64,000 nucleotides of DNA, taken from assembly GCF_019753045.1 (NCBI RefSeq), contig NZ_JAIELN010000003.1, positions 182,624-246,623 on the forward strand, written 5' to 3'. This document shows, in pieces, positions 9,136 to 17,484 of the stretch; positions within the stretch are counted from its first letter, which is position 1, and the number at the start of each line of letters is the position of its first letter. A program made the position numbers and the translations under genes. Below the pieces are notes generated by a model that was not told where the DNA came from, did not search any database, and saw only the letters and a program-made list of their open reading frames with translations. Origin of the DNA: Hyphomicrobium sp. (GTDB lineage Bacteria; Pseudomonadota; Alphaproteobacteria; Rhizobiales; Hyphomicrobiaceae).

Positions 9136-9777
9136 CTATCGCTTGGTTGGGATATGTTTCGCTAACAACGGCGATTTGGCCGTGACGAAGGCCGAAAGCT
9201 CGGCTGCAGCGTGGCGAAGATTGAAGAAGCGCGGCACCTCGGCTTTGTATTCGAGGTAGCTCACGCCGTAGCGCGTCTCGAGCCAGGGCTCCTCGGCCCT
9301 GGCCATCATCGCGTAGACGATGACGAGGGTACCAGCGAGCAGAGTTGCGTCCCAAGCCGCGGCTGCGATCCCAAGCGTCGTGAAGGCGGTAATGGCGGTG
9401 GCATACTGCGGGTTGCGGGTCCACCGGTAGACACCGCCTGTCGCCAGTCCGCTTGCCTGGCAGTACGTCGCCTTCCGGCCGAGCGACCACAGCGTATAGG
9501 CGTACGCGATCCCTGAGATCAGCGAGATGGCTGCGCAGGCGATCCGAAGCGGTAGGGCGTTGCCGCCGAGCGTCGTCAGGAACCGCTCAATCCCAAGGAT
9601 CAGTACAACGACGTTCAACGTACGGAAAAGAGTCCAGAAGCCGAAGCTTTTGAGGGAGCCGACGGGCGCCGCGGGCCATATCCGCCATTCGCCGTTCAAT
9701 TGGCCGATGACGAGGCCCGCGATCAACAACAGCGCGGACGCGGCGCCGGCGATTTCCAGAATCTGTTCGATCGACAT
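9136..9777 (-). CDS. ICMT/PEMT-like membrane methyltransferase
   Basis: This is a predicted integral-membrane, SAM-dependent methyltransferase of the isoprenylcysteine carboxyl methyltransferase superfamily. The 213-residue protein has about five hydrophobic segments. Its C-terminal half carries the superfamily hallmark: GVYRWTRNPQYA (arginine and asparagine-proline SAM contact) and then EEPWLETRYGVSYLEYKAEV, with the paired acidic residues and the tyrosine pattern. Bacterial relatives act on lipids or unknown substrates, since bacteria lack prenylated CaaX proteins. It converges on the ABC transporter gene with a 13-nt gap. Substrate unknown. Confidence 0.8.
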   Translation of the reverse strand: MSIEQILEIAGAASALLLIAGLVIGQLNGEWRIWPAAPVGSLKSFGFWTLFRTLNVVVLILGIERFLTTLGGNALPLRIACAAISLISGIAYAYTLWSLGRKATYCQASGLATGGVYRWTRNPQYATAITAFTTLGIAAAAWDATLLAGTLVIVYAMMARAEEPWLETRYGVSYLEYKAEVPRFFNLRHAAAELSAFVTAKSPLLAKHIPTKR

Positions 9778-9851
9778 CGGGCGCTTGCTGATCGCATAGG
9801 TGATGCGAACGGCATGCCGGAGTCACGTGTCACGCGTACGACAGCGGCGAG

Positions 9852-10322
9852 TCAGGGGTGAGGATAACCGCCGGTCTGGCGGAGCGCTTCGCCGAGAACG
9901 ATAGCGGCTGCAACGGCGACATTGAGCGATCTCAATCCCGGCCGCATCGGGATCGTAATGCGAGCGTTGACGCGGTCGTGCACGGCATCGGGCACGCCGG
10001 CGCTCTCTCGGCCGAGCATCAACGTATCGTCCGGCGCGAAGCTGAAGTCGCAATGGGGTGTCGCCGCTTTGGTCGTCAGGAGGATGAGGCGGCCCGGCGA
10101 GGTTGTGGCGGCGGCCCGCTGCTCCATGAAGGTTTCGTAACCGGCGTGCCGGACGAGCTCGACGTGGGGCAGATAATCGAGGGCTGCGCGTTTGAGTGCG
10201 CGGTCGCTCATGTCGAATCCCGCCGGTCCGATGACGTCGACGGGGATGCCGAAACAGGCGCAAAGGCGCAGAATCGTACCCGTGTTCTGCGCTATGTCAG
10301 GCTGGTAAAGAGCGAGTCTCAT
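9852..10322 (-). CDS. trmL: tRNA (cytidine(34)-2'-O)-methyltransferase
   Basis: This is a SPOUT-class enzyme that methylates the ribose of wobble nucleotide 34 in tRNA-Leu species. The protein is 156 residues from the ATG at 10322. It opens MRLALYQPDIAQNTGTILRLC, the typical first strand and helix; an extra in-frame ATG at 10379 only adds a non-conserved leader. Trefoil-knot motifs follow: LLTTKA, ACTIVITY-site-like LMLGRESAGVPD (SAM-binding loop) and the C-terminal IPMRPGLRSLNVAVAAAIVLGEALRQTG with its serine-leucine-asparagine signature. It is divergent from petABC across about 220 nt. Confidence 0.93.
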   Translation of the reverse strand: MRLALYQPDIAQNTGTILRLCACFGIPVDVIGPAGFDMSDRALKRAALDYLPHVELVRHAGYETFMEQRAAATTSPGRLILLTTKAATPHCDFSFAPDDTLMLGRESAGVPDAVHDRVNARITIPMRPGLRSLNVAVAAAIVLGEALRQTGGYPHP

Positions 10323-10541
10323 GGTCAGCGCGACCTGCGATTGCAGCCTTCCGGATGTCCAGTCCGAAATATGTGCCAAATTGCCTCTCGCATTTTGTCG
10401 CGTTCATATTGATAGCGAGGTCAAACGCTGTCAGAACGATCACCAGGGAAGTGAAACGAGCAAACTAGAGCACTAAAAAAGGGCAAAGACGGCGGGGCTG
10501 TCTCGCGCGATCGAAAGCCATCACAGCGTCTCTGGTTTCCA

Positions 10542-11129
10542 ATGCGAGAGGCATCCGTGACTACTGAAGCACTAGAACCGAACCGCCGGGATTTTCTGGT
10601 GGTGGCCGGCAACGCTTTCGTTGCTGTCGGCGCGGCGTCACTACTTTGGCCATTCATTCAACAGATGAATCCCGACGCGTCCACCATGGCGCTCTCGTCG
10701 GTCGAGGTCGATCTGTCGCCGGTCAAGGAAGGTCAGGCCATCACCGCGATGTGGCGCGGCAAGCCGATCTTCATCCGCAACCGTACGAAATCCGAAGTCG
10801 AGGCGGCGGAGAACGTCGACGTCAAGACGCTGCCGGACGACAACGCGCGTAACGAAAACTTGCCGGGCGACGAGCCAGGGACCGACGCCAATCGCACCAT
10901 CAAGGGCCACGAGAACTGGATCGTGCTCATCGGAATCTGCACGCATCTCGGGTGCATTCCGAAGGGCCAGGCCATGGGCGACGAGCGCGGCGAGTACGGC
11001 GGATGGTTCTGCCCCTGCCACGGCTCCGTATACGATACCTCCGGACGCATTCGAAAAGGTCCGGCACCGCGAAATCTCGAGGTGCCGACCTATGCGTTCA
11101 CGACTGATACAAAAATAAAGATCGGTTAG
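10542..11129 (+). CDS. petA: Ubiquinol-cytochrome c reductase iron-sulfur (Rieske) subunit
   Basis: This is the Rieske subunit of the cytochrome bc1 complex, carrying electrons from quinol to cytochrome c1. The 195-residue protein has a twin-arginine-type anchor (NRRDFL, then a hydrophobic helix ending about residue 42) and a periplasmic head. The [2Fe-2S] ligands lie in CTHLGCIP and FCPCHGS, with the disulfide cysteines in the usual places. The ATG at 10542 has no clear ribosome site; a GTG at 10557 preceded by GAGAGG may be the real start. It is the first gene of petABC, with a 13-nt gap to petB. A TTGA-N8-TCAA element about 130 nt upstream has the wrong spacing for an FNR/FixK box. Confidence 0.97.
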   Translation: MREASVTTEALEPNRRDFLVVAGNAFVAVGAASLLWPFIQQMNPDASTMALSSVEVDLSPVKEGQAITAMWRGKPIFIRNRTKSEVEAAENVDVKTLPDDNARNENLPGDEPGTDANRTIKGHENWIVLIGICTHLGCIPKGQAMGDERGEYGGWFCPCHGSVYDTSGRIRKGPAPRNLEVPTYAFTTDTKIKIG

Positions 11130-11142
11130 GGGGGAAGCGGAC

Positions 11143-12459
11143 ATGGGAGGTCACACTTCGAATTACGTGCCTACGTCGCGCTGGGGAAAATGGCTTGATG
11201 AGCGGTTGCCCATCGCCCGGTTGATGCAAAGCTCGTTCGTCGATTATCCGACGCCGCGCAACTTGAACTATCTCTGGACGTTCGGCGGGATCCTGACGGT
11301 TTGCCTTTTGGCGCAGATCGTAACGGGCGTCGTTCTCGCGATGCATTACCAGCCGAGCGATGCCGGCGCGTTCAATTCCATCGAGCACATTCGGCGCGAC
11401 GTGAACTACGGCTGGATGCTGCGGAATCTGCACTCCGTCGGCGCGTCGATGTTCTTCCTCGCCGTCTACATCCATATCTTCCGCGGTTTCTACTACGGCT
11501 CATACAAGGCGCCGCGCGAGGTTCTTTGGATCCTGGGCGTCATCATCATGCTGTTGATGATGGCCACGGCGTTCATGGGCTACACGCTTCCGTGGGGCCA
11601 GATGAGCTTCTGGGGCGTCACGGTTATCACCAACCTCTTCTCCGCGCTCGATACGATCTATGCCGGGTTGGGAACGGCGATCGTCGAATGGCTGTGGGGC
11701 GGATATGCGGTTTCGGGCGTAACGCTCAATCGCTTCTTCGCGCTGCATTACCTTCTGCCGTTCGTGTTGACCGGCGTCGTCGGTCTCCATATCTGGGCCC
11801 TGCATGTCGTCGGTCAAAACAATCCGACCGGGCTCGACATCAAGCAGCCGTCCGATACCGTGCCGATGCATCCTTATGCGACGGCGAAGGACTCGGTCGG
11901 GCTCTTCGCGTTCCTCATTCTCTTCGCGTGGTTCGCATTCTTCGTGCCGGACTACCTCGGGCATGCGGACAACTACATCGAAGCCAATCCGCTGGTGACG
12001 CCGCCGCACATCGTGCCCGAATGGTACTTCCTGCCGTTCTACGCGATCCTCCGCGCCTTCACGAGCTCGTTCCTCGGCATTCCGCTTGGGCAATATGCGA
12101 AGCTTTGCGGCGTCGTCGCGATGTTCTCGGCCGTGATCCTCATCGCGTTCGCTCCCTGGCTCGATACGTCGCGGGTTCGTTCGACGAAGTACCGACCGAT
12201 CTTCAAATGGTTCTTCTGGTTCTTCCTCTTCACCTGCGTGGCGCTGGGCTATCTCGGCTCCAGGCCGGCCGAAGGGGTTTACGTTGTCGCGTCGCAGATC
12301 TTCACGGTCTGCTACTTCCTGTTCTTCCTCGCGGTGATGCCGATCGTTGGCCTCATCGAAACGCCAAGGCGGTTGCCGCGCTCAATCACCGACGCCGTCT
12401 TGAGTAAGAGCGGGGCCGGGTTGCCAACGGGAGCGACTGCTGCTCCTGAATCGCGCTGA
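11143..12459 (+). CDS. petB: Cytochrome b of the bc1 complex
   Basis: This is the membrane core of ubiquinol:cytochrome c oxidoreductase, holding haems bL and bH and both quinone sites. The 438-residue protein has about eight to nine hydrophobic helices. The paired histidines are present: [19 protein letters not shown] in helix B and [20 protein letters not shown] in helix D. The Qo-site PEWY motif appears in [17 protein letters not shown]. Length matches fused mitochondrial-type cytochrome b of alphaproteobacteria. It sits between petA (13 nt) and petC (14 nt), with GGGGGA before petC and a similar site before petB. Confidence 0.98.
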   Translation: MGGHTSNYVPTSRWGKWLDERLPIARLMQSSFVDYPTPRNLNYLWTFGGILTVCLLAQIVTGVVLAMHYQPSDAGAFNSIEHIRRDVNYGWMLRNLHSVGASMFFLAVYIHIFRGFYYGSYKAPREVLWILGVIIMLLMMATAFMGYTLPWGQMSFWGVTVITNLFSALDTIYAGLGTAIVEWLWGGYAVSGVTLNRFFALHYLLPFVLTGVVGLHIWALHVVGQNNPTGLDIKQPSDTVPMHPYATAKDSVGLFAFLILFAWFAFFVPDYLGHADNYIEANPLVTPPHIVPEWYFLPFYAILRAFTSSFLGIPLGQYAKLCGVVAMFSAVILIAFAPWLDTSRVRSTKYRPIFKWFFWFFLFTCVALGYLGSRPAEGVYVVASQIFTVCYFLFFLAVMPIVGLIETPRRLPRSITDAVLSKSGAGLPTGATAAPESR

Positions 12460-12473
12460 GGGGGAGAGAAAAC

Positions 12474-13334
12474 ATGAAAAAGCATCTTTCTCTCGCCCTG
12501 CTGTCGATGATCGCCGCAACTGTTGCGGTGGGCAGCCTATCGGCCGAAGAAGCCGGTCATCAGGAGATCGAGCGGCAGAAATGGTCGTTCAGCGGGTTTA
12601 CCGGTCAGTTCGACAAGGCGCAGCTTCAGCGCGGCTTTCAGGTTTACAAGGAAGTCTGCTCAGCGTGCCACGGCTTGAAGCGGGTGGCGTTCCGCAACCT
12701 GGTACAGCCGGGCGGTCCGGAGTTCCCTGAAGACGCGGTGAAGCAACTTGCCGCTTCTTGGCCGAACCAGATCACCGACGGTCCGAACGACGAAGGCAAG
12801 ATGTTCGAGCGGCCGCCGTTGCTGTCCGATCCGATCCGCGGGCCTTATCACAACGACAACGAAGCGCGGGCGTCGCAGAACGGCGCGTTGCCGCCCGATC
12901 TCTCGCTCATCGCGAGGGCTCGCGACAGCCATCGGGAGGCGAGCTGGTACATCCATCCGTTCCTGATGCTCGGTGACATCCTCAATGCGTATCAGGAAGG
13001 TGGCGCGAACTATATCTACGCGCTGCTGACCGAGTATTCGGATGCGCCGGCCGACTACAAGCTGACGGACGGAAAGTACTACAACAAGGCGTTTCCGGGC
13101 CATCAGATCGCCATGCCGCCGCCGCTGTCGGATGGCGTCGTCGCCTACCAGGACGGCACTCCGTCGACGGTCGACCATTACGCCCATGACGTCGTCGCAT
13201 TTCTGTCATGGGCGGCGGATCCGTCGCTCGATCAGCGCAAGCGCATCGGATGGCAGGTCATCCTGTACCTGATCGTCACGACGGGGCTGCTCTATCTCGG
13301 CAAGAAGCGGATCTGGAAGAACATCAAGCACTGA
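12474..13334 (+). CDS. petC: Cytochrome c1 of the bc1 complex
   Basis: This is the haem c subunit that passes electrons from the Rieske protein to soluble or membrane cytochrome c. The 286-residue precursor has a signal peptide (residues 1 to about 24), then a CSACH haem-binding motif at about residues 62-66. Downstream, GGANYIYALLTEY and AMPPPLSDG give the Met axial-ligand region. A single C-terminal helix (WQVILYLIVTTGLLYLG) anchors the protein, followed by a KKRIWKNIKH tail. It is the last gene of petABC; a rho-independent terminator lies about 57 nt after the stop. Confidence 0.98.
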   Translation: MKKHLSLALLSMIAATVAVGSLSAEEAGHQEIERQKWSFSGFTGQFDKAQLQRGFQVYKEVCSACHGLKRVAFRNLVQPGGPEFPEDAVKQLAASWPNQITDGPNDEGKMFERPPLLSDPIRGPYHNDNEARASQNGALPPDLSLIARARDSHREASWYIHPFLMLGDILNAYQEGGANYIYALLTEYSDAPADYKLTDGKYYNKAFPGHQIAMPPPLSDGVVAYQDGTPSTVDHYAHDVVAFLSWAADPSLDQRKRIGWQVILYLIVTTGLLYLGKKRIWKNIKH

Positions 13335-13390
13335 CCGCTTTCGTGTGACCGGTTCCGGTCATCGGCCTTCGCGCCGATTTGCAAACTGAT

Positions 13391-13417
13391 AAAAAGCCTC
13401 GCTCGCGGGGCTTTTTT
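13391..13417 (+). terminator. Rho-independent terminator after petABC
   Basis: An A5-GCC-rich arm pairs with a GGGGC-T6 arm around a short loop, and the 3' arm runs into six T residues. It lies 57 nt after the petC stop and before mtnP. With its A-tract it could work in both directions, but no minus-strand gene ends here. Confidence 0.8.
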
Positions 13418-13461
13418 CCGTTTATTTGTCAGCGTGATCGGGGACATGGGAGCAAACGGGC

Positions 13462-14334
13462 ATGACGACTTCGGTTCTGGGCATTGTGGGCGGTAGCGGT
13501 TTTTATCATCTGCCGGGTCTCGCGAACCCTGAATGGAAGACCATCGAAAGCCCCTGGGGGGCGCCTTCGGATGACGTTCTTTTTGCGGACATCGACGGGC
13601 TTCCCATCCGCTTTCTCCCGCGCCACGGGCGCGGTCATAAATTATCGCCCGGCGGTATCAATTATCGGGCGAACATCGATGTCCTGAAGCGGGCGGGCGT
13701 GACCGATCTCGTTTCCGTTTCGGCGTGCGGGTCGCTCAAGAAAAAATACAAGCCCGGCGACTTCGTACTTCCCGATCAGTTCATCGACCGGACGTTCGCG
13801 CGCGAAAAATCATTCTTCGGCAACGGCTGCGTCGCACACGTCGCGATGGGCGATCCGATCAGTCCGCTCCTGTTCAAGGCGCTCGAAAAGGCTGCGAAGA
13901 CAGAAGAGATCGACGTGCATCGCGGCGGCACCTATCTCGCGATGGAAGGCCCGCAGTTTTCGACGCGCGCCGAGAGCAACCTCTATCGCTCCTGGGACTG
14001 CGACGTCATCGGCATGACCAACATGCCGGAAGCCAAGCTCGCTCGCGAGGCGGAGATTTGCTACGCGAGCGTCGCGATGGTCACCGATTACGACTGCTGG
14101 CACGATGATCACGGCGATGTCGATGTGGCCGCGATCCTCGAAGTGATGAAGGAGAACACGGCAAAAGCGCAGAGGCTCGTTGCCCGGCTGGCTCGTGATT
14201 TTCCGCGCGAACACCCGGCTTGTCCGATCGGATCGGACCGGTCGCTCGAGGTCGCGATCATCACGCCGCCGGAGGCTCGCGATCCGGAGCTGTTGAAGAA
14301 GCTCGACGCGATCGCGGGGCGCGTTCTCTTCTAA
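13462..14334 (+). CDS. mtnP: S-methyl-5'-thioadenosine phosphorylase
   Basis: This enzyme phosphorolyses 5'-methylthioadenosine to adenine and 5-methylthioribose-1-phosphate. The 290-residue protein opens with LGIVGGSGFYHLPGL, the glycine phosphate loop. It has FLPRHGRGHKLSPGGINYRAN (about residues 52-72), the phosphate and ribose contacts, then AMEGPQFSTRAES and IGMTNMPEAKLAREAE, with the adenine-binding asparagine region, and a lid containing DYDCWHDDH. Such combinations mark the MTAP rather than the PNP branch. Adenine produced here would feed apt (14911) and the sugar phosphate would feed mtnA (16384), but a minus-strand gene separates mtnP from apt, so it has its own promoter after the petABC terminator. 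Confidence 0.95.
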   Translation: MTTSVLGIVGGSGFYHLPGLANPEWKTIESPWGAPSDDVLFADIDGLPIRFLPRHGRGHKLSPGGINYRANIDVLKRAGVTDLVSVSACGSLKKKYKPGDFVLPDQFIDRTFAREKSFFGNGCVAHVAMGDPISPLLFKALEKAAKTEEIDVHRGGTYLAMEGPQFSTRAESNLYRSWDCDVIGMTNMPEAKLAREAEICYASVAMVTDYDCWHDDHGDVDVAAILEVMKENTAKAQRLVARLARDFPREHPACPIGSDRSLEVAIITPPEARDPELLKKLDAIAGRVLF

Positions 14335-14347
14335 GGCTGACGTTCGC

Positions 14348-14782
14348 TCAGTTCGGAAAGCTGATCAGGATCTTCATCTTGATCAGGGCCGGGAAGAGCG
14401 CCTCCAAGGCCGCGCCCATTACCCAGAGGATCGCGCCTAGCAGGAGCAGGGCCGGTATGCCTGCGATAACCGCCTTCAGAAAGAAGGTGACGAGATCGAC
14501 GAACGGGACATCGAAGCGGCGGACCGTAGCCGAAACGAGTTGCTGTTCGTCGGCCGCATCGAGTTCGCCCGAGGCATAGGTGTCCGGCCGAGGCCGCGCG
14601 CGGCGGTCCGCAGCTCCCATCGACAAGCTCGGTGCGGCGGCGCGCTCCTGCTCGGCGCGTTCGCGCGCCTCGCGTGCGCGAGCTTCCTTTTCACGGCGGA
14701 ACGTTCGGGGCAGGTCTTCCTGGTCATCCAAGATAGGGTCGAACTCTGGGCCGGCCGTTGCGGAGGGGCTTTGGGCTGCCAT
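14348..14782 (-). CDS. Hypothetical membrane protein with acidic/basic leader
   Basis: This is a 144-residue protein I do not recognise. The N-terminal two thirds are highly charged and likely disordered or coiled (a stretch rich in R, E, K and A around residues 25-50). A hydrophobic segment near the C-terminus (about 105-135, FFLKAVIAGIPALLLLGAIL) predicts one or two membrane spans. The start at 14782 is chosen because GAAGGA lies about 8 nt upstream; an in-frame ATG at 14833 has no such site. It lies on the opposite strand between mtnP and apt. Its function is not deducible, and link to purine salvage is not implied. Confidence 0.65.
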   Translation of the reverse strand: MAAQSPSATAGPEFDPILDDQEDLPRTFRREKEARAREARERAEQERAAAPSLSMGAADRRARPRPDTYASGELDAADEQQLVSATVRRFDVPFVDLVTFFLKAVIAGIPALLLLGAILWVMGAALEALFPALIKMKILISFPN

Positions 14783-14910
14783 CACGAAGTCCTTCAAGCA
14801 AGTGTCATAGGCCCGTGCCGAATCATTCAGCACAGCTGCGTTGCTCTAAAACTATCTAGAAGCGAGAGATATTGCTATTTTGCGCCGTCAATTTGGCGGG
14901 AGTGAGCCAC

Positions 14911-15450
14911 GTGAAGAACTTCGACGGCCTTGAAGAGCTTATTCGAACAATCCCCGATTATCCGAAGCCCGGCATCATGTTCCGGGACATCACCACGCTG
15001 CTCTCCGATCCCATAGGGCTCAAAAAGGCCATCAAGGGAATGGCGAAGCCGTTCGAGGATGGCAAAGTCGACGCGGTCGCCGGTATCGAAGCGCGAGGGT
15101 TTATTCTGGGCGGCGCCATCGCCGATCGTCTCGAATGCGGGTTCATTCCGATCCGCAAGAAGGGCAAGCTTCCATGGAAGACGATCGGGCAGGAGTATAC
15201 GCTCGAGTACGGCGTCGACGTGATCGAGATTCACGAGGATGCCGTCGAGCCGGGTTCGCGCGTGCTCATCGTCGACGATCTGATCGCGACGGGGGGAACG
15301 GCGGAAGCGGCCGTGAAGCTCATTCGGCGTTCGGGAGGAAATATCGTCGGCGCGACATTCATCGTCGACCTTCCCGATCTCGGCGGCATGCAGCGTCTCG
15401 AAGCCCTTGGCATTCCCCGCCACGCGCTCATCGCGTTCGGCGGGCACTAG
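14911..15450 (+). CDS. apt: Adenine phosphoribosyltransferase
   Basis: This enzyme converts adenine and PRPP to AMP plus pyrophosphate. The 179-residue protein begins at a GTG at 14911 with GGGAG 8 nt before it; an in-frame ATG at 14872 would add a non-conserved leader. Diagnostic segments are IPDYPKPGIMFRDITTLL, GIEARGFILGGAIA, RKKGKLPWKTI and the PRPP-binding loop VLIVDDLIATGGTAEAA. The location beside MTA-processing genes is sensible because MtnP releases adenine. It is the first gene of a plus-strand run with a Zn-ribbon protein, an alpha/beta hydrolase, mtnA and a class II aldolase, with gaps of 30 nt or less or overlaps. Confidence 0.96.
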   Translation: MKNFDGLEELIRTIPDYPKPGIMFRDITTLLSDPIGLKKAIKGMAKPFEDGKVDAVAGIEARGFILGGAIADRLECGFIPIRKKGKLPWKTIGQEYTLEYGVDVIEIHEDAVEPGSRVLIVDDLIATGGTAEAAVKLIRRSGGNIVGATFIVDLPDLGGMQRLEALGIPRHALIAFGGH

Positions 15451-15480
15451 GTCGCCACATTGGACCTGCCGAAGGAACAT

Positions 15481-15681
15481 ATGGCCGATGCGCTCGATCG
15501 CATCGCTCGTTGGCGGGCGGATCCCGGCGCGGTTCAGGGCTGTCCAGTGTGCGGAACGCCGGGCGTCGAGATCATCGACCGGTCGGCGCGCCCCTATTCG
15601 GAGTGGTACGTTCTAAAGTGTGCAGCGTGCGGCCTCGACGCTTCGCTTCACATTCCGTTACCAGGTCCTGCTACATATTGA
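15481..15681 (+). CDS. Small zinc-ribbon protein
   Basis: This is a 66-residue protein of unknown function. Two Cys-x2-Cys knuckles (CPVC at about residues 20-23 and CAAC at about 48-51) with an intervening strand-turn region make a likely rubredoxin-like zinc ribbon. An upstream TTG at 15460 is in frame, but the ATG at 15481 with GAAGGA just before it is the better start. It lies 30 nt after apt and ends 2 nt before the next gene, so it is almost certainly translated as part of this operon. It is missed easily because of its size. Role unknown: a regulatory or metal-dependent accessory protein is possible. Confidence 0.7.
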   Translation: MADALDRIARWRADPGAVQGCPVCGTPGVEIIDRSARPYSEWYVLKCAACGLDASLHIPLPGPATY

Positions 15682-15683
15682 GT

Positions 15684-16394
15684 ATGGTGAACGATGCGCC
15701 CGAGATTGTTCTCTTGCCGGGTCTTGATGGAACGGGAGACCTGTTCGATCGGGTGACTCCGCATCTTGCCCGGGAGTTCAAGGTCAACGTCGTCCGCTAT
15801 CCGCAGGACCCGACGCTCGGGTATGCGGGATATGTAGAGCTCGTCCGGAATCAGATCGGCAGCAGGCGGGTCTATGTGCTGGGCGAATCCTTCTCGGGGC
15901 CGGTTGCGGTTCTCGTTGCGTCGCAGCTTCGGGACCAGGTGCGTGGGATCGTGCTCGCCGCAACATTCATCAAGAACCCCTGGCCGCAGTGGTTCATGCG
16001 GAGGGCCGCACGCGTCGATCCTCGTGCGACGCCCCGGAACATGAGAGATGCCTTGCTTATGGGGCCCTACAGCGATCCGGAGCTTCGCAACAAGGTGGAG
16101 GACATCGTTCGCTCCTTGTCGCGTCCCGTGCGGGCTGCGCGGTTTCGGGCGGCAGCGGAGGTCGATGTCCAGAAGGACTTCATGCGGCTCGAGTGTCCGG
16201 TTCTCGCCCTGCACGGACGCTCCGACTGGCTGGTGCGGAAAGCACCCATGCAGAAGGCTATCGGCGAAAAGGGGAGGGCGCGTATGATCGTCTTCCCGGC
16301 GGCACATATGCTACTTCAGACGCGGCCGGCGGAAACCGCGACCGAAATCATCGAATTCACACGATCGTCGGCGGAGGAAAATTATGAAGCTTGA
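15684..16394 (+). CDS. Alpha/beta hydrolase in the MTA salvage operon
   Basis: This is a predicted soluble serine hydrolase of 236 residues. It begins EIVLLPGLDGTGDLFD, with an oxyanion-hole LPGLDG loop, and has the nucleophile elbow VLGESFSGPVAV at about residues 72-83 (GESFSG). An acid region LALHGRSDWLVR at about 180-191 and a late histidine in FPAAHMLLQTRP complete a plausible Ser-Asp-His triad. The reading frame is open far upstream inside apt, but ATG 15684, two nt after the preceding stop, is the coupled start. Its end overlaps mtnA by 11 nt. Its natural ester or thioester substrate is unknown, but translational coupling to mtnA suggests a role in the same pathway. Confidence 0.85.
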   Translation: MVNDAPEIVLLPGLDGTGDLFDRVTPHLAREFKVNVVRYPQDPTLGYAGYVELVRNQIGSRRVYVLGESFSGPVAVLVASQLRDQVRGIVLAATFIKNPWPQWFMRRAARVDPRATPRNMRDALLMGPYSDPELRNKVEDIVRSLSRPVRAARFRAAAEVDVQKDFMRLECPVLALHGRSDWLVRKAPMQKAIGEKGRARMIVFPAAHMLLQTRPAETATEIIEFTRSSAEENYEA

Positions 16395-17484
16395 TGGGGT
16401 CTCCTCGCGCACGATCTGGCTCGAACGCGACGGCTGGTCGGTCGGCATCATCGACCAGACGGTGCTGCCGCATAGGCTCGTGCGATTGACGCTCAAGACC
16501 GTCGAGGACGCGGCGCATGCAATCAAATCGATGCAGGTTCGTGGTGCGCCGTTGATCGGCGTGACCGCTGCCTACGGCGTGGCGCTGGCGATGCGTGCCG
16601 ACGCTTCGGATGCGGGCCTCGATCGTGCGGTGAGGTTTCTCGGCGAACAACGTCCGACTGCCGTCAATCTGCGCTGGGCGCTTGAGGATCTTCGTGCGAC
16701 GCTTGCGCCGCTTCCGGCCGATGCCCGAGCGGCTGCCGCCTACGAGCGCGCGGCGAAACTGGCGGAAGACGATGTCGAGACATGCCGCCAGATCGGGGTC
16801 AACGGGCTTCGTCTCATTGCCGACATTGCGGAGAAGAAGGGCGGCCGGCCGGTCAATATTCTCACGCACTGCAACGCCGGCTGGCTTGCCTGCGTCGACT
16901 GGGGAACAGCGACATCGCCGATCTATCAGTCGCACGATGCGGGCATAAATGTTTACGTCTGGGTCGATGAAACCCGGCCGCGAAATCAGGGTGCCGCCTT
17001 GACGGCGTTCGAGCTTCTTCAGCACGGCGTTCCGCACAGCCTCATTGCCGATAATGCGGGCGGCCACTTCATGCAGCGCGGCGATGTCGATCTCGTCATC
17101 GTCGGGACGGATCGCGTGACGGCGAACGGCGATGTCGCGAACAAGATCGGCACGTACCTCAAGGCGCTGGCGGCGAAAGACACCGGTGTCCCGTTCTATG
17201 TGGCGCTTCCCTATTCCACGATCGATTGGCGCACGGACAGGGGCGCGGACATTCCCATCGAAGAGCGGAGCGAGGACGAGGTGCTGCGCGTGCAGGGCAA
17301 GCTTGCCAATGGCGACGTCGGGGCGGTTCAGATTGCGGCGGAGGGAACGCGGGCGCGCAATCCGGCTTTCGACGTAACGCCTGCGAGGCTTGTTACCGGC
17401 TTCATAACGGAGCGTGGCATTTGTCCGGCCTCGCGCGAGGGGCTCAAATCGCTTTATCCCGAAAAGACGAGCGCGGCGGCGTGA
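16384..17484 (+). CDS. mtnA: S-methyl-5-thioribose-1-phosphate isomerase
   Basis: This enzyme isomerises the aldose 5-methylthioribose-1-phosphate to the ketose 5-methylthioribulose-1-phosphate; relatives also accept 5-deoxyribose-1-phosphate. The 366-residue protein resembles eIF2B-type isomerases. It has MQVRGAPLIGVTAAYG near the start, a likely catalytic Cys163 in LTHCNAG and Asp243 in VGTDRVTANGDVANKIGT. It overlaps the hydrolase gene by 11 nt and the next gene by one nt (TGATG), a sign of translational coupling. The next gene encodes a class II aldolase, so the ketose product is probably cleaved, not passed to the dehydratase/enolase steps of the classical methionine salvage pathway, whose other genes are absent here. 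Confidence 0.95.
   Translation: MKLDGVSSRTIWLERDGWSVGIIDQTVLPHRLVRLTLKTVEDAAHAIKSMQVRGAPLIGVTAAYGVALAMRADASDAGLDRAVRFLGEQRPTAVNLRWALEDLRATLAPLPADARAAAAYERAAKLAEDDVETCRQIGVNGLRLIADIAEKKGGRPVNILTHCNAGWLACVDWGTATSPIYQSHDAGINVYVWVDETRPRNQGAALTAFELLQHGVPHSLIADNAGGHFMQRGDVDLVIVGTDRVTANGDVANKIGTYLKALAAKDTGVPFYVALPYSTIDWRTDRGADIPIEERSEDEVLRVQGKLANGDVGAVQIAAEGTRARNPAFDVTPARLVTGFITERGICPASREGLKSLYPEKTSAAA

Noticed and set aside
10420..10436. Possible FNR/FixK box before petA (TTGAT...GTCAA)
   Set aside because: The two halves TTGA and TCAA are separated by eight bases, not the six needed, so it does not fit the consensus.
15135..15683. Upstream extension of the alpha/beta hydrolase frame into apt
   Set aside because: The extension is Arg/Ser-rich and overlaps the conserved apt sequence; the coupled ATG at 15684 is better.
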